A stretch of 64,000 bases of DNA, from assembly GCA_002292815.1 (NCBI GenBank), contig DBBX01000019.1:179669-243668 (forward strand). The letters run 5' to 3'. The notes under the pieces are model-generated. The model was not told the origin of the DNA, ran no database searches, and saw only the letters and a list, made by a program, of their open reading frames with translations. The stretch is from Thiotrichaceae bacterium UBA973 (lineage in GTDB: Bacteria > Pseudomonadota > Gammaproteobacteria > Eutrophobiales > Eutrophobiaceae). Below are positions 52,304 to 60,119 of the stretch, piece by piece (the stretch's first letter is position 1; each line of letters starts with the position of its first letter). Position numbers and translations under genes: made by a program.

Positions 52304-52939
52304 ATGAGAGAATATAAAACTCATGAAATGGAAATGATGATCAAGGATTACATAAATAAAAGAAACATCATGATTATAATGATATTTCTAGGGCTGCTTT
52401 CTTACATTGCTTATTCGGTCTATGTTCTTAATCAGACGTCTATTTATGCAGAGAATAGATTGCTTGAAAATGCGCAGGTGTTCATTTTAGCGCTCGCTGG
52501 GCTTATTTTTTCCGCGCCTGTCGTATACCAAAAAAGAACTGATAAATTACTGCTTTTGTTTTTCGCTTTTCTTTGTCTTAGCTTTATTCTTAGAGAAGTT
52601 GATGTCGAAGATCTTAATATCCCAAATATACTAAAATACATTGGCTCTGGCATCGGTCGTAACGTGCTGGTCGTTGCTGGGTTTGTTGGCATACTTTCCT
52701 GCGCAATTTATAATCTTACACATTACAAAACTGTCCTGAGAAATTTTGTTTTGTCTATTGATGGTGTTTTGATGATCACTGCGGGGATGCTTCTTTTCCT
52801 TGGCGAATATTTTGAGGATGCACATTCCCTTTCGCACAACGTGCTTCTAGAAGAAGCATTAGAGCTATTAAGCTATGTTTTGATATTGTTAGTCGCTTTG
52901 ACTTATTCAAAAGACACAAAGAACAGAGAAGAAATGTAA
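52304..52939 (+). CDS. Uncharacterised multipass membrane protein
   Basis: About 211 residues and no family I recognise. Six hydrophobic segments alternate with short charged loops: IMIIMIFLGLLSYIAYSVYV, NAQVFILALAGLIFSAPVVY, LLLLFFAFLCLSFILREVDV, NVLVVAGFVGILSCAIYNL, FVLSIDGVLMITAGMLLFLG and LEEALELLSYVLILLVALTY. Acidic residues stand inside or at the edge of several helices (REVDVED, GEYFEDAH, EEALE). The start is uncertain (TTG 52295, ATG 52304, 52328 or 52334), as none has a clear ribosome binding site. It stands alone after lptG. Confidence 0.65.
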   Translation: MREYKTHEMEMMIKDYINKRNIMIIMIFLGLLSYIAYSVYVLNQTSIYAENRLLENAQVFILALAGLIFSAPVVYQKRTDKLLLLFFAFLCLSFILREVDVEDLNIPNILKYIGSGIGRNVLVVAGFVGILSCAIYNLTHYKTVLRNFVLSIDGVLMITAGMLLFLGEYFEDAHSLSHNVLLEEALELLSYVLILLVALTYSKDTKNREEM

Positions 52940-53037
52940 CTTTGTTACGACTCCTCACAACGCCAATCGCAACTTGGTGCTTATTCTTGATGTAGTTTTT
53001 TGTTTTTCTCTGTAGCTTAGATAACAGTAGTTTATTC

Positions 53038-53466
53038 TTAATGATTATTGCGTGTAATCAATCTGGTTTTTGACAGATGGTCGTGCAAAGCGAGTTTGTT
53101 TTTATCAAATAAAGACCAGACAAAACCAAGGCCGAGCAATAATAAAGACAGTAGTGCAGAAAAGAACCTTAGCGAGGCCTGTCTCCAGTTTGGATTTTGT
53201 CCCGACTCATTAATGACAAAAATATGCCAGCTACGCATGCCTAATGTTTGCCCGCCTTTTACCCAATGCCAGCCGAAATACAGAAAGCTAATTAATAATA
53301 GAAAAGCATTGTATGCAAGATTACCGCTTTCAATAGCATTACCACCGATGAACGGTATTAAGGTGGCGGTGCCAACAAACAGAACAGCGGTGAGCAATAA
53401 GCAATCATAGAGTATTGCTGCAAGACGACGCAAAAGATTGCAGGGTATTTGATCTTCTTTCTTCAA
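53038..53466 (-). CDS. RDD-family membrane protein
   Basis: 142 residues with three membrane helices and the RDD landmarks: LLRRLAAILYDCLLLTAVLF at the N-terminus (Arg and Asp of the family name), FGWHWVKGGQTLGMRSWHIF in the middle, and SLFDKNKLALHDHLSKTRLI at the C-terminus. Function of the family is unclear, with some members acting in Na+/H+ exchange. It starts 24 bp downstream of tRNA-Glu on the same strand with no terminator between, so it may be read from the tRNA promoter. Confidence 0.85.
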   Translation of the reverse strand: MKKEDQIPCNLLRRLAAILYDCLLLTAVLFVGTATLIPFIGGNAIESGNLAYNAFLLLISFLYFGWHWVKGGQTLGMRSWHIFVINESGQNPNWRQASLRFFSALLSLLLLGLGFVWSLFDKNKLALHDHLSKTRLITRNNH

Positions 53467-53489
53467 TTTATTAAGACTGATAGTTGTTA

Positions 53490-53565
53490 TGGTGCTCCCT
53501 ACGAGACTCGAACTCGTGTTTTCGCCGTGAGAGGGCGACGTCCTAGGCCACTAGACGAAGGGAGC
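53490..53565 (-). tRNA. tRNA-Glu, anticodon CTC
   Basis: 76 nt with encoded CCA. Acceptor stem GCTCCCT/AGGGAGC (7 bp) and discriminator A; D-arm GTC-TAGTGGCCTAG-GAC; anticodon arm TCGCC-CTCTCAC-GGCGA giving anticodon CTC (reads GAG); T-arm ACGAG-TTCGAGT-CTCGT. The body is that of tRNA-Glu. Gammaproteobacteria usually have only the TTC species, so this is probably an additional isoacceptor. Confidence 0.95.
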
Positions 53566-53628
53566 AATGGATATTGAACTGCGTTATTATAGGCAACAAT
53601 AAGATGCCCTCATATAGATAATTTTTAA

Positions 53629-54960
53629 ATGACAATCCCTGATAAATCCAAAAAGGTCACCAAGCTTAAAATAAAACCGACGATTATTACGCGTGATCAA
53701 CACACGATATCTCGTGCAGCAATCAGTGAAAATGCCCTGAAGGTGTTGTATCGCCTAAAGAATGCGGAGTATAAGGCTTATTTGGTCGGTGGTGGTGTCC
53801 GCGATATCTTGTTAGGTAGAGAACCCAAGGATTTTGATGTTGTTACTGATGCAAAACCCGAGCAGATAAGGGAGTTATTTCGTAATTGTCGATTAATTGG
53901 TCGTCGCTTCCGGTTGGCGCATGTCCGTTTTGGTGATGAATTGATCGAGGTATCAACCTTTCGAGCGGCACATCACGTCTCCGATCAAGGAGAAGGTCAT
54001 ACAGAGGATGGCAGGATAATTCGTGACAATGTGTATGGTGATATTGATGATGACGTTTGGCGACGTGATTTCACCATCAATGCCTTGTTCTACAATATAA
54101 AAGACTTTTCAATTGTTGATTACGTTGGTGGTGTAAAAGATCTTGAAGCCGGTCAACTCAGGTTGATTGGTGATCCGGCACAACGTTATATAGAAGACCC
54201 TGTGCGCATGCTTCGTGCCATACGTTTTTCATCTAAACTGGGATTGAATATACATCCGGAAGCAGAGAAACCTATTGGTGAGTATGCGGCGCTTTTAAAA
54301 GATATTCCGGCGGCTCGTTTATTTGAAGAAATGCTCAAGTTATTTATGGGTGGGTATGCCCTGCAAACTTTCGAGTCGTTGCGACATTACAGTCTATTTC
54401 AGTATTTGTTTCCACAGACAGATAAGTTATTGGATACGCAGGAACGCGATTATCCGCATACTTTTATTATGCAGGCATTGAAAAATACAGACCAAAGGAT
54501 CAATGAAGGTAATTCAGTTGCGCCTGGTTTTTTATTAGCAGCGTTATTATGGGAACCTATGCGGGTTATCGCTGATGAACATATTGCTAATGGCTTGTCA
54601 GAAATGGAAGCAGTGCAACTGGCTGGCGATACTGTTGTTTCAAGACAAATTTTAAGTACGGCAATGCCGCGACGATTTACTCATATGGCACGTGATATTT
54701 GGACCTTACAAGTCAGGTTAAAAAGGACTAAAAAACGCGCAATACGTGTATTAATGCATCCAAAATTTCGAGCAGCATATGATTTTCTATTATTACGTGC
54801 CCAGGCGGGTGAGCCGCTTGGTGAATTTGTTAATTATTGGACAAAAGAACAACTGGAAGAACCACTGGCCGGTAAAGAGAAAATAAAGCCTGGATACCAT
54901 AAACCACGATCGCGACGACGTCCGCGTAAAAACCAAAATAATAATTCTGCTGATTCATGA
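53629..54960 (+). CDS. pcnB: Poly(A) polymerase I
   Basis: Adds poly(A) tails to RNA 3' ends to promote decay. 443 residues. The nucleotidyltransferase domain has YLVGGGVRDILLGREPKDFD and VVTDA (metal-binding Asp pair), then FTINALFYN, GDPAQRYIEDPVRMLRAIRF and the neck/body. The C-terminus is very basic (KPGYHKPRSRRRPRKN). The LLGREPKDFDV form separates PcnB from tRNA CCA transferase. Divergent from tRNA-Glu. Its stop overlaps folK by 4 bp (ATGA). Confidence 0.94.
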   Translation: MTIPDKSKKVTKLKIKPTIITRDQHTISRAAISENALKVLYRLKNAEYKAYLVGGGVRDILLGREPKDFDVVTDAKPEQIRELFRNCRLIGRRFRLAHVRFGDELIEVSTFRAAHHVSDQGEGHTEDGRIIRDNVYGDIDDDVWRRDFTINALFYNIKDFSIVDYVGGVKDLEAGQLRLIGDPAQRYIEDPVRMLRAIRFSSKLGLNIHPEAEKPIGEYAALLKDIPAARLFEEMLKLFMGGYALQTFESLRHYSLFQYLFPQTDKLLDTQERDYPHTFIMQALKNTDQRINEGNSVAPGFLLAALLWEPMRVIADEHIANGLSEMEAVQLAGDTVVSRQILSTAMPRRFTHMARDIWTLQVRLKRTKKRAIRVLMHPKFRAAYDFLLLRAQAGEPLGEFVNYWTKEQLEEPLAGKEKIKPGYHKPRSRRRPRKNQNNNSADS

Positions 54961-55436
54961 CCATCGCATTCATTGGTTTGGGTAGCAATATGAATTCACC
55001 CAGACAGCAAATAACAACTGCTATCCAGTCGCTTGGCGAGATACAATCTACACAAATGATTAGCGCATCCTCTTTATATGAAAGTAAACCGGTTGGTCCG
55101 CAAGATCAGGGTGATTACATTAATGCGGTTGTGAAGCTTGAAACGGATCTTGTTGCCATAGCGTTGCTGGATAGTTTGCAAGCGATTGAAAATGATCATG
55201 GCCGGGAACGTAAGCAGCACTGGGGTCCAAGAACACTGGATCTGGATATATTATTGTTTGGTGATCAAGTTATTCATAATGATAGATTGACGATTCCTCA
55301 TGCAGAGATATGTAATCGACCTTTTGTATTAGTGCCTCTAGCCGAAATCAATCCTGATTGTGTTATTCCAGAAAAAGGGCTGGTGACTGATTTAGTTTCG
55401 AAAGTAGATCAAGCCGGCCTGACGGTAATGTCATGA
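54957..55436 (+). CDS. folK: HPPK (folate pathway pyrophosphokinase)
   Basis: 6-hydroxymethyl-7,8-dihydropterin pyrophosphokinase. 159 residues: FIGLGSNMNSPRQQITTAI at the N-terminus, SASSLYESKPVGPQDQGDYI, the metal-binding RKQHWGPRTLDLDILLFGDQ (ending in DLDI), and LTIPHAEICNRPFVLVPLAE. It overlaps pcnB and the next kinase by 4 bp each, so this is a translationally coupled operon. Confidence 0.96.
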   Translation: MTIAFIGLGSNMNSPRQQITTAIQSLGEIQSTQMISASSLYESKPVGPQDQGDYINAVVKLETDLVAIALLDSLQAIENDHGRERKQHWGPRTLDLDILLFGDQVIHNDRLTIPHAEICNRPFVLVPLAEINPDCVIPEKGLVTDLVSKVDQAGLTVMS

Positions 55437-56077
55437 AGCAGGGGCATCCGGACTATATTGTTGTTGAGGGGCCGATTGGCGTCGGTAAGACAACATTAGC
55501 CAAACGTCTGGCAAAAACATTTAATACTGAATTGATGTTGGAGCTCGCAGCAGAAAATCCATTTCTACCGCGGTTTTATTCCGATCCAAAATCAGTCGCC
55601 TTACCAACGCAACTCTTCTTTTTATTTCAGCGCGCCAAACAACTAGAAGCTTTGCGACAAACAGATATGTTTAAACCAGTTCAGGTATCCGATTTCTTGA
55701 TTGAAAAAGATAAGTTGTTTGCCTCGGTTACTTTGGATGATGATGAGCTAGCGTTATATCATCAAGTCTATGACAGACTAACTCTGGATTCACCTGTCCC
55801 TGATCTTGTTATTTATCTACAAGCGCCAATAGATATATTAATGCAACGAATAATAGAACGTGGTCATGACTATGAACGACCCATCAACCGTAGTTATCTT
55901 AAAAAAATATCAGAGGCCTATGTTGAGTTCTTTTATCATTACACAACGGCACCATTGCTGATTGTAAATACTAATGATTTTGATCTGTCGGGCAATGATA
56001 GCGACTATAATCTTTTACTAGAACACATCAGCCATCTTCCGCCGGGCAGGCACTATTTCAACCCGATTGAATTATGA
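55433..56077 (+). CDS. Deoxynucleoside kinase family protein
   Basis: P-loop kinase of the deoxyguanosine/deoxyadenosine kinase family, 214 residues. P-loop VVEGPIGVGKTTLAKRLA (about 10-27), QLFFLFQRAKQLEALRQ, SDFLIEKDKLFA with the ERS-like region, DLVIYLQAPIDILMQRIIER, and lid RGHDYERPINRSYLKKI. The substrate cannot be set by eye (dGuo, dAdo or dCyd). This gene between folK and panB is a recurrent arrangement in gammaproteobacteria. 4-bp overlaps on both sides. Confidence 0.88.
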   Translation: MKQGHPDYIVVEGPIGVGKTTLAKRLAKTFNTELMLELAAENPFLPRFYSDPKSVALPTQLFFLFQRAKQLEALRQTDMFKPVQVSDFLIEKDKLFASVTLDDDELALYHQVYDRLTLDSPVPDLVIYLQAPIDILMQRIIERGHDYERPINRSYLKKISEAYVEFFYHYTTAPLLIVNTNDFDLSGNDSDYNLLLEHISHLPPGRHYFNPIEL

Positions 56078-56871
56078 CGCAGAAAGTTACCATAACGACT
56101 CTAAAAAAAATGAAATCAGCAGGCGAAAAGATCGCTTGTTTGACTTCATACGATGCCAGTTTTGCAAAACTACAAGATGAAACAGGGGTGGATGTATTAC
56201 TAGTTGGTGATTCTCTCGGCATGGTTTTACATGGTGATGAGACAACCCTGAACGTAACCATGGCCGATATGATTTATCATACTCGCTTGGTAAGCAAAGT
56301 GTGCCAACGCGCGTTCGTCATTAGTGATATGCCATATAAAAGTTATACCTCATCATCGCTGGCGTTGAAGAATGCAAAACGTTTGGTCAGCGAAGGTAAT
56401 GCAGACATGGTGAAGTTAGAAGGCGGGGCAGAAATAAGCGAAGCCGTTTCACAGATTACAGAAGCAGGCATTCCGGTTTGTGGGCATCTTGGGCTGATGC
56501 CACAGTCTATCCACGAGTTAGGTGGTTATCGCGTACAAGCGAAGACGACAGCAGCAGCAGAAAAGCTTAAGCAGGATGCGATTTCATTACAAGCCTCTGG
56601 TGCGGACTGTTTAGTGTTGGAGTGTGTGCCAGCAAAAGTTGCTGCAGAAGTCAGTGATCTATTAGATATTCCGGTTATTGGCATTGGTGCAGGGGTAGAT
56701 TGTGATGGGCAAGTCTTGGTGGTGTATGACATGCTTGGTTTAAGCGGGAAGGAATTTAAATTTTCAAAGAACTTTCTTGTTGGTAAAGGATCCATAGCCG
56801 ATGCGTTAAAGGATTACATTACGGCAGTTAAAAATAACTCTTTTCCGAGTGCTTCGCATTCATACGAATAA
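56074..56871 (+). CDS. panB: Ketopantoate hydroxymethyltransferase
   Basis: First step of pantothenate synthesis using methylene-tetrahydrofolate. 265 residues: LTSYDASFAKLQDETGVDVL, VGDSLGMVLHGDETTLNVTM, the KLEGGAEISEAV segment, GHLGLMPQSIHELGGYRVQ, and LVLECVPAKVAAEVS with catalytic Glu. Full length and complete motifs. Shares its last base with the first base of panC. Confidence 0.97.
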   Translation: MTQKVTITTLKKMKSAGEKIACLTSYDASFAKLQDETGVDVLLVGDSLGMVLHGDETTLNVTMADMIYHTRLVSKVCQRAFVISDMPYKSYTSSSLALKNAKRLVSEGNADMVKLEGGAEISEAVSQITEAGIPVCGHLGLMPQSIHELGGYRVQAKTTAAAEKLKQDAISLQASGADCLVLECVPAKVAAEVSDLLDIPVIGIGAGVDCDGQVLVVYDMLGLSGKEFKFSKNFLVGKGSIADALKDYITAVKNNSFPSASHSYE

Positions 56872-57719
56872 TGGAACGAATAGAAAAAATTAACGTGCTT
56901 CGGGAGAAGTTAAGCCTAGTACGTAAAGCCGATAAGAAAATTGCCCTGGTTCCTACTATGGGTAATTTACACGAAGGACATCTCTCTCTAGTAAAACTAG
57001 CACAATCATTAGCAGACTATGTTGTCGTTAGCATCTTTGTAAATCCAACGCAATTTGTTGCTGGTGAAGATTTTGAAAACTATCCACGCACGCTAGAGGC
57101 CGATCTTGAATATTTGAAACATTTAAATGTCGACCTTGTTTTTATACCCGACATGGCGGAGGTTTATCCAGGTGATGTTCAAATAACAACTGAAGTGGTC
57201 GTGCCCGAGCTTGATTCAATTTATTGTGGTGAATATCGGCCGGGACATTTTAAAGGTGTGGCAACGGTAGTATGTAAATTATTCAATATCGTTCAGCCTG
57301 AAATTGCCGTTTTTGGGGAAAAAGATTATCAGCAATTATTAGTTATACGTAGCCTGGTAAAAAACCTTAACTTACCAATAGATATTTATGGAGCAGCTAC
57401 TATGCGTGAAACCGATGGGTTGGCAATGAGTTCCCGTAATATGTATCTGAATGAGACCGAACGCCAGAAAGCACCAGTATTATATAAAGCGTTAATGGCG
57501 GTAGCTAAATCTATAAAAAGAGGCGAATCAAATTATCAAAATCTCGAAAAAAACGCGATTTCATCATTAAAAAATGCTGGATTTAAACCTGAATATTTCA
57601 GTATATGTGATTCAAAAACACTAAAACCACCTATAAATCAAGATGTTGTGATTGTAGCGGCGGCATGGTTAGGAAAAGCTCGATTAATTGACAATGTTGC
57701 AGTGCAATCCTATGATTGA
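56871..57719 (+). CDS. panC: Pantothenate synthetase
   Basis: Joins pantoate and beta-alanine with ATP. 282 residues: PTMGNLHEGHLSLVKLAQ (with the HxGH signature), VSIFVNPTQFVAGEDFENYP, RPGHFKGVATVVCKLFNIVQ, AVFGEKDYQQLLVIR, and KMSS-like LAMSSRNMYLN. All motifs complete. Directly coupled to panB; panD follows 56 bp later. Confidence 0.97.
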   Translation: MERIEKINVLREKLSLVRKADKKIALVPTMGNLHEGHLSLVKLAQSLADYVVVSIFVNPTQFVAGEDFENYPRTLEADLEYLKHLNVDLVFIPDMAEVYPGDVQITTEVVVPELDSIYCGEYRPGHFKGVATVVCKLFNIVQPEIAVFGEKDYQQLLVIRSLVKNLNLPIDIYGAATMRETDGLAMSSRNMYLNETERQKAPVLYKALMAVAKSIKRGESNYQNLEKNAISSLKNAGFKPEYFSICDSKTLKPPINQDVVIVAAAWLGKARLIDNVAVQSYD

Positions 57720-57775
57720 CCTCCTTTCGATCTCGGGTAATATCCGGATTTAAATCGACAAGCTTATAGAAAATT

Positions 57776-58156
57776 ATGGAAATAACGGTTTTAAAAACAA
57801 AATTACATCAGGCCTGTGTTACGCATGCTGAACTTGAATACGATGGGTCTTGTGCCATAGATGGTGTCTTGCTTGATAAAGCGGGAATCCATGAATACGA
57901 GCAAATCGATATCTATAACATTACTAATGGTGAGCGTTTTACCACGTACGCAATTCGTGCTGAAGATAATTCGCGGATTATTTCAGTAAACGGGGCGGCA
58001 GCACATAAAGCCAATCCTGGTGATCGCGTTATTATTTGTGCCTATGGCAAAATAAACGAAAGCGAGATAAGCAAGTTCAAACCAACGTTGGTTTATCTTG
58101 ATCCAGAAAACAATATCTCACGCATAAAAGATCATATCCCGGTACAAGCTGCTTAA
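57776..58156 (+). CDS. panD: Aspartate 1-decarboxylase proenzyme
   Basis: Makes beta-alanine for PanC. 126 residues with the self-cleavage site at Gly24-Ser25 (ELEYDGSCAID), the same numbering as E. coli, which generates the pyruvoyl cofactor. IYNITNGERFTTYAIRAE, ISVNGAAAHKANPGDRVIIC and the ending are standard. No clear ribosome binding site is seen before the ATG. It is convergent with regA, 19 bp apart. Confidence 0.96.
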   Translation: MEITVLKTKLHQACVTHAELEYDGSCAIDGVLLDKAGIHEYEQIDIYNITNGERFTTYAIRAEDNSRIISVNGAAAHKANPGDRVIICAYGKINESEISKFKPTLVYLDPENNISRIKDHIPVQAA

Positions 58157-58175
58157 CGTATTCAAGGTTAGTAGC

Positions 58176-58706
58176 TTAAAGAGATCTAACCGGTCGCTTT
58201 TGTAGCTTTCTTTGTAGTGTTCTTCTGTGCAAACCAAGAGAACGAGCTGCTTCAGATATATTTCCGTTACAGTCAGCAAGAACCTTCTGAATGTGTTCCC
58301 ACTCAAGACGATCCAGTGAGATAGGCGTTGGTGGAATTTCTGTCTGACTTTCTCCGCTGCTACGTTCAAAGGCAGCAACAATTTCGTCAGCATCAGCAGG
58401 CTTGGTCAGATAGTGCGTAGCGCCAAGTTTCACTGCTTCAACAGCAGTAGAAATACTGGCATAACCCGTCAATATAACGATTTTGATTTCTTTGTTTAAT
58501 TCACATAATGATGGAATCAATTCCAGACCTGATGGCCCCGGCATTCTTAGATCAACAACAGCATAGTCAGGCTGAAATTCTTTCAATAGTTGTTTGGCGT
58601 GTTCGACGTTTGTTGCCGACCTTACTTCGAAGTCTCTTTTAGTTAATGCTTTTGTTAATACTTCGCTAAATATCGGGTCATCGTCAACGATGAGTATTGG
58701 TTTCAT
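58176..58706 (-). CDS. regA: Redox response regulator RegA/PrrA/ActR
   Basis: Response regulator paired with RegB. From ATG 58706 it has 176 residues: receiver domain with acidic pocket VDDDP, phosphorylation site Asp52 in VVDLRMPGPSGLEL, VILTGYASISTAVEAVK and KPADADEI; then a Fis-type helix-turn-helix, NGNISEAARSLGLHRRTLQR, which is nearly invariant in the RegA family. A TTG 27 bp upstream is a weaker start. It controls respiration, carbon or nitrogen genes by redox state in other bacteria; targets here are unknown. Confidence 0.93.
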   Translation of the reverse strand: MKPILIVDDDPIFSEVLTKALTKRDFEVRSATNVEHAKQLLKEFQPDYAVVDLRMPGPSGLELIPSLCELNKEIKIVILTGYASISTAVEAVKLGATHYLTKPADADEIVAAFERSSGESQTEIPPTPISLDRLEWEHIQKVLADCNGNISEAARSLGLHRRTLQRKLQKRPVRSL

Positions 58707-58722
58707 TAGTATGTATATAGTT

Positions 58723-59964
58723 TTATCGAGCAAGTAGTGGTGATAGGGGTATGCTTATTTCAGCATGTGCTCCCCCATCTTTGTGGTTGCTTAAGGAAAT
58801 ATTGCCACCTATTCGGGTCAATGTTGTTTCTGCCAGAAATAGACCAATTCCAAGACCTTTATCGGAAGCTTTGGTGGAAAAAATTGACTTACCCAATAAT
58901 GGCTGGTGTTGTTCTTTAATGCCATGACCGTCATCGATGACCTCAATATCCATGCTGGTGTTATTCCAGCCACAGACAATATGGATCTTTTTTGATGAAG
59001 CATCAGCCGCATTATTCAGGATATTGATAATCGCCGATGTTAAAGTCCGATCGACAATAATTTCCGGTGTTTCTGTAGAGGGTTTCAACTCAATCTCAAA
59101 ATCAATGTCAGTGCGGGTTTGTTGCCAGCTACTAATAATTTCCTGAATATAGGCATCAACCTTGATCTTGCTGCCTGTATCCGCCTGTGATTGGCCGGCA
59201 TCTGAAGACATGCGTCCTAATATGGTTTTGCACCGCTGAATTTGCTCTTTAAGTAACTTTAGTTCACTAATTAATTCTTTATCTTCTTGATGATCATTTA
59301 ACAATTCACCAGTAATTACAGCCATTGTTGATAATGGTGTGCCTAGCTCGTGTGCTGTACCTGCAGCGAGTGTACCCAATGCAAGGATACGATCTGCATG
59401 TAATGCAGCTTCCCTTGCTTCTGCCAGCGCTCTGTCTTGTTTTCGAACCGTGCTGGAAATGCGAGCGACAAAATATGCGACTAGGCTTGCAGTCAATATA
59501 AAGCCAAACCACATTCCCCAGAGGTGTATTTGCGTGCCACTTTGATGAATATGTACGCCATCTAACGGGACATATAGAAACATCAATGCGGAATAACTGC
59601 CTATGGCAACTAGCGTTAGGGTAAAAGTATATGGAGGTCTCAGGCTCGCTGCTGCAAAGATGATGGGTAATATGAAAAACGAAATAAAGGGATTGATTGA
59701 GCCACCTGTGTAATAGATTAATAATGATAATGCGCAAATATCTATCATCAATTGCGTCACAAAGATGCGATCAGTAATCTCTTTCAAGCCGCGGTAATGC
59801 AGCCAGGAATAAGCAGTAAATAAGCTTAATAAGGTGATGATTAAAATAACGGGTTTGACGGGTAAATGTATCCCGGTATAAAAATACATATAGCTCAAAG
59901 CCAGAACCTGGCCGCTCATAGAGAACAGGCGGATTAACAGCAGATATCCGAGGTTGAGATGCAT
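58723..59964 (-). CDS. regB: Redox sensor kinase RegB/PrrB
   Basis: Membrane histidine kinase, 413 residues. Six N-terminal membrane helices include the quinone-binding heptapeptide GGSINPF (87-93). The H-box GTLAAGTAHELGTPLSTM has phospho-accepting His205, and redox-active Cys245 sits in QIQRCKTILGR, as in Rhodobacter RegB. N-box ILNNAADASSK and G-boxes DDGHGI and GLGIGLFLA complete the ATPase domain. It lies 16 bp upstream of regA (same operon). A divergent TonB receptor gene shares its 155-bp control region. Confidence 0.94.
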   Translation of the reverse strand: MHLNLGYLLLIRLFSMSGQVLALSYMYFYTGIHLPVKPVILIITLLSLFTAYSWLHYRGLKEITDRIFVTQLMIDICALSLLIYYTGGSINPFISFFILPIIFAAASLRPPYTFTLTLVAIGSYSALMFLYVPLDGVHIHQSGTQIHLWGMWFGFILTASLVAYFVARISSTVRKQDRALAEAREAALHADRILALGTLAAGTAHELGTPLSTMAVITGELLNDHQEDKELISELKLLKEQIQRCKTILGRMSSDAGQSQADTGSKIKVDAYIQEIISSWQQTRTDIDFEIELKPSTETPEIIVDRTLTSAIINILNNAADASSKKIHIVCGWNNTSMDIEVIDDGHGIKEQHQPLLGKSIFSTKASDKGLGIGLFLAETTLTRIGGNISLSNHKDGGAHAEISIPLSPLLAR

Positions 59965-60026
59965 GATTAGAATTCTATCTATTTAAATCTTGTTGTTAAT
60001 TATACCTGCTTATCAAATAAAACCAC

Positions 60027-60043
60027 TGTGACAATATGTCACA
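60027..60043. promoter_or_regulatory. Operator-like dyad between regB and TonB receptor
   Basis: TGTGAC-AATAT-GTCACA, 17 bp with perfect 6-bp arms. It is 63 bp before regB and 77 bp before the TonB receptor. It resembles a CRP-type site with one extra central base (TGTGA-N7-TCACA), so CRP itself is doubtful. Another dimeric repressor or activator seems likely. Confidence 0.5.
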
Positions 60044-60119
60044 TTCTAAACCCCCGATGTTTTTGCTAAGTTCCTCTATCCGATCAGTAATTAACAATAA
60101 GTAATAAGGGCAAACTATT

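Noticed and set aside
59306..59737. 143-codon minus-strand frame inside regB
   Set aside because: It lies in another frame of regB on the same strand; regB has complete motifs and the alternative protein has none.
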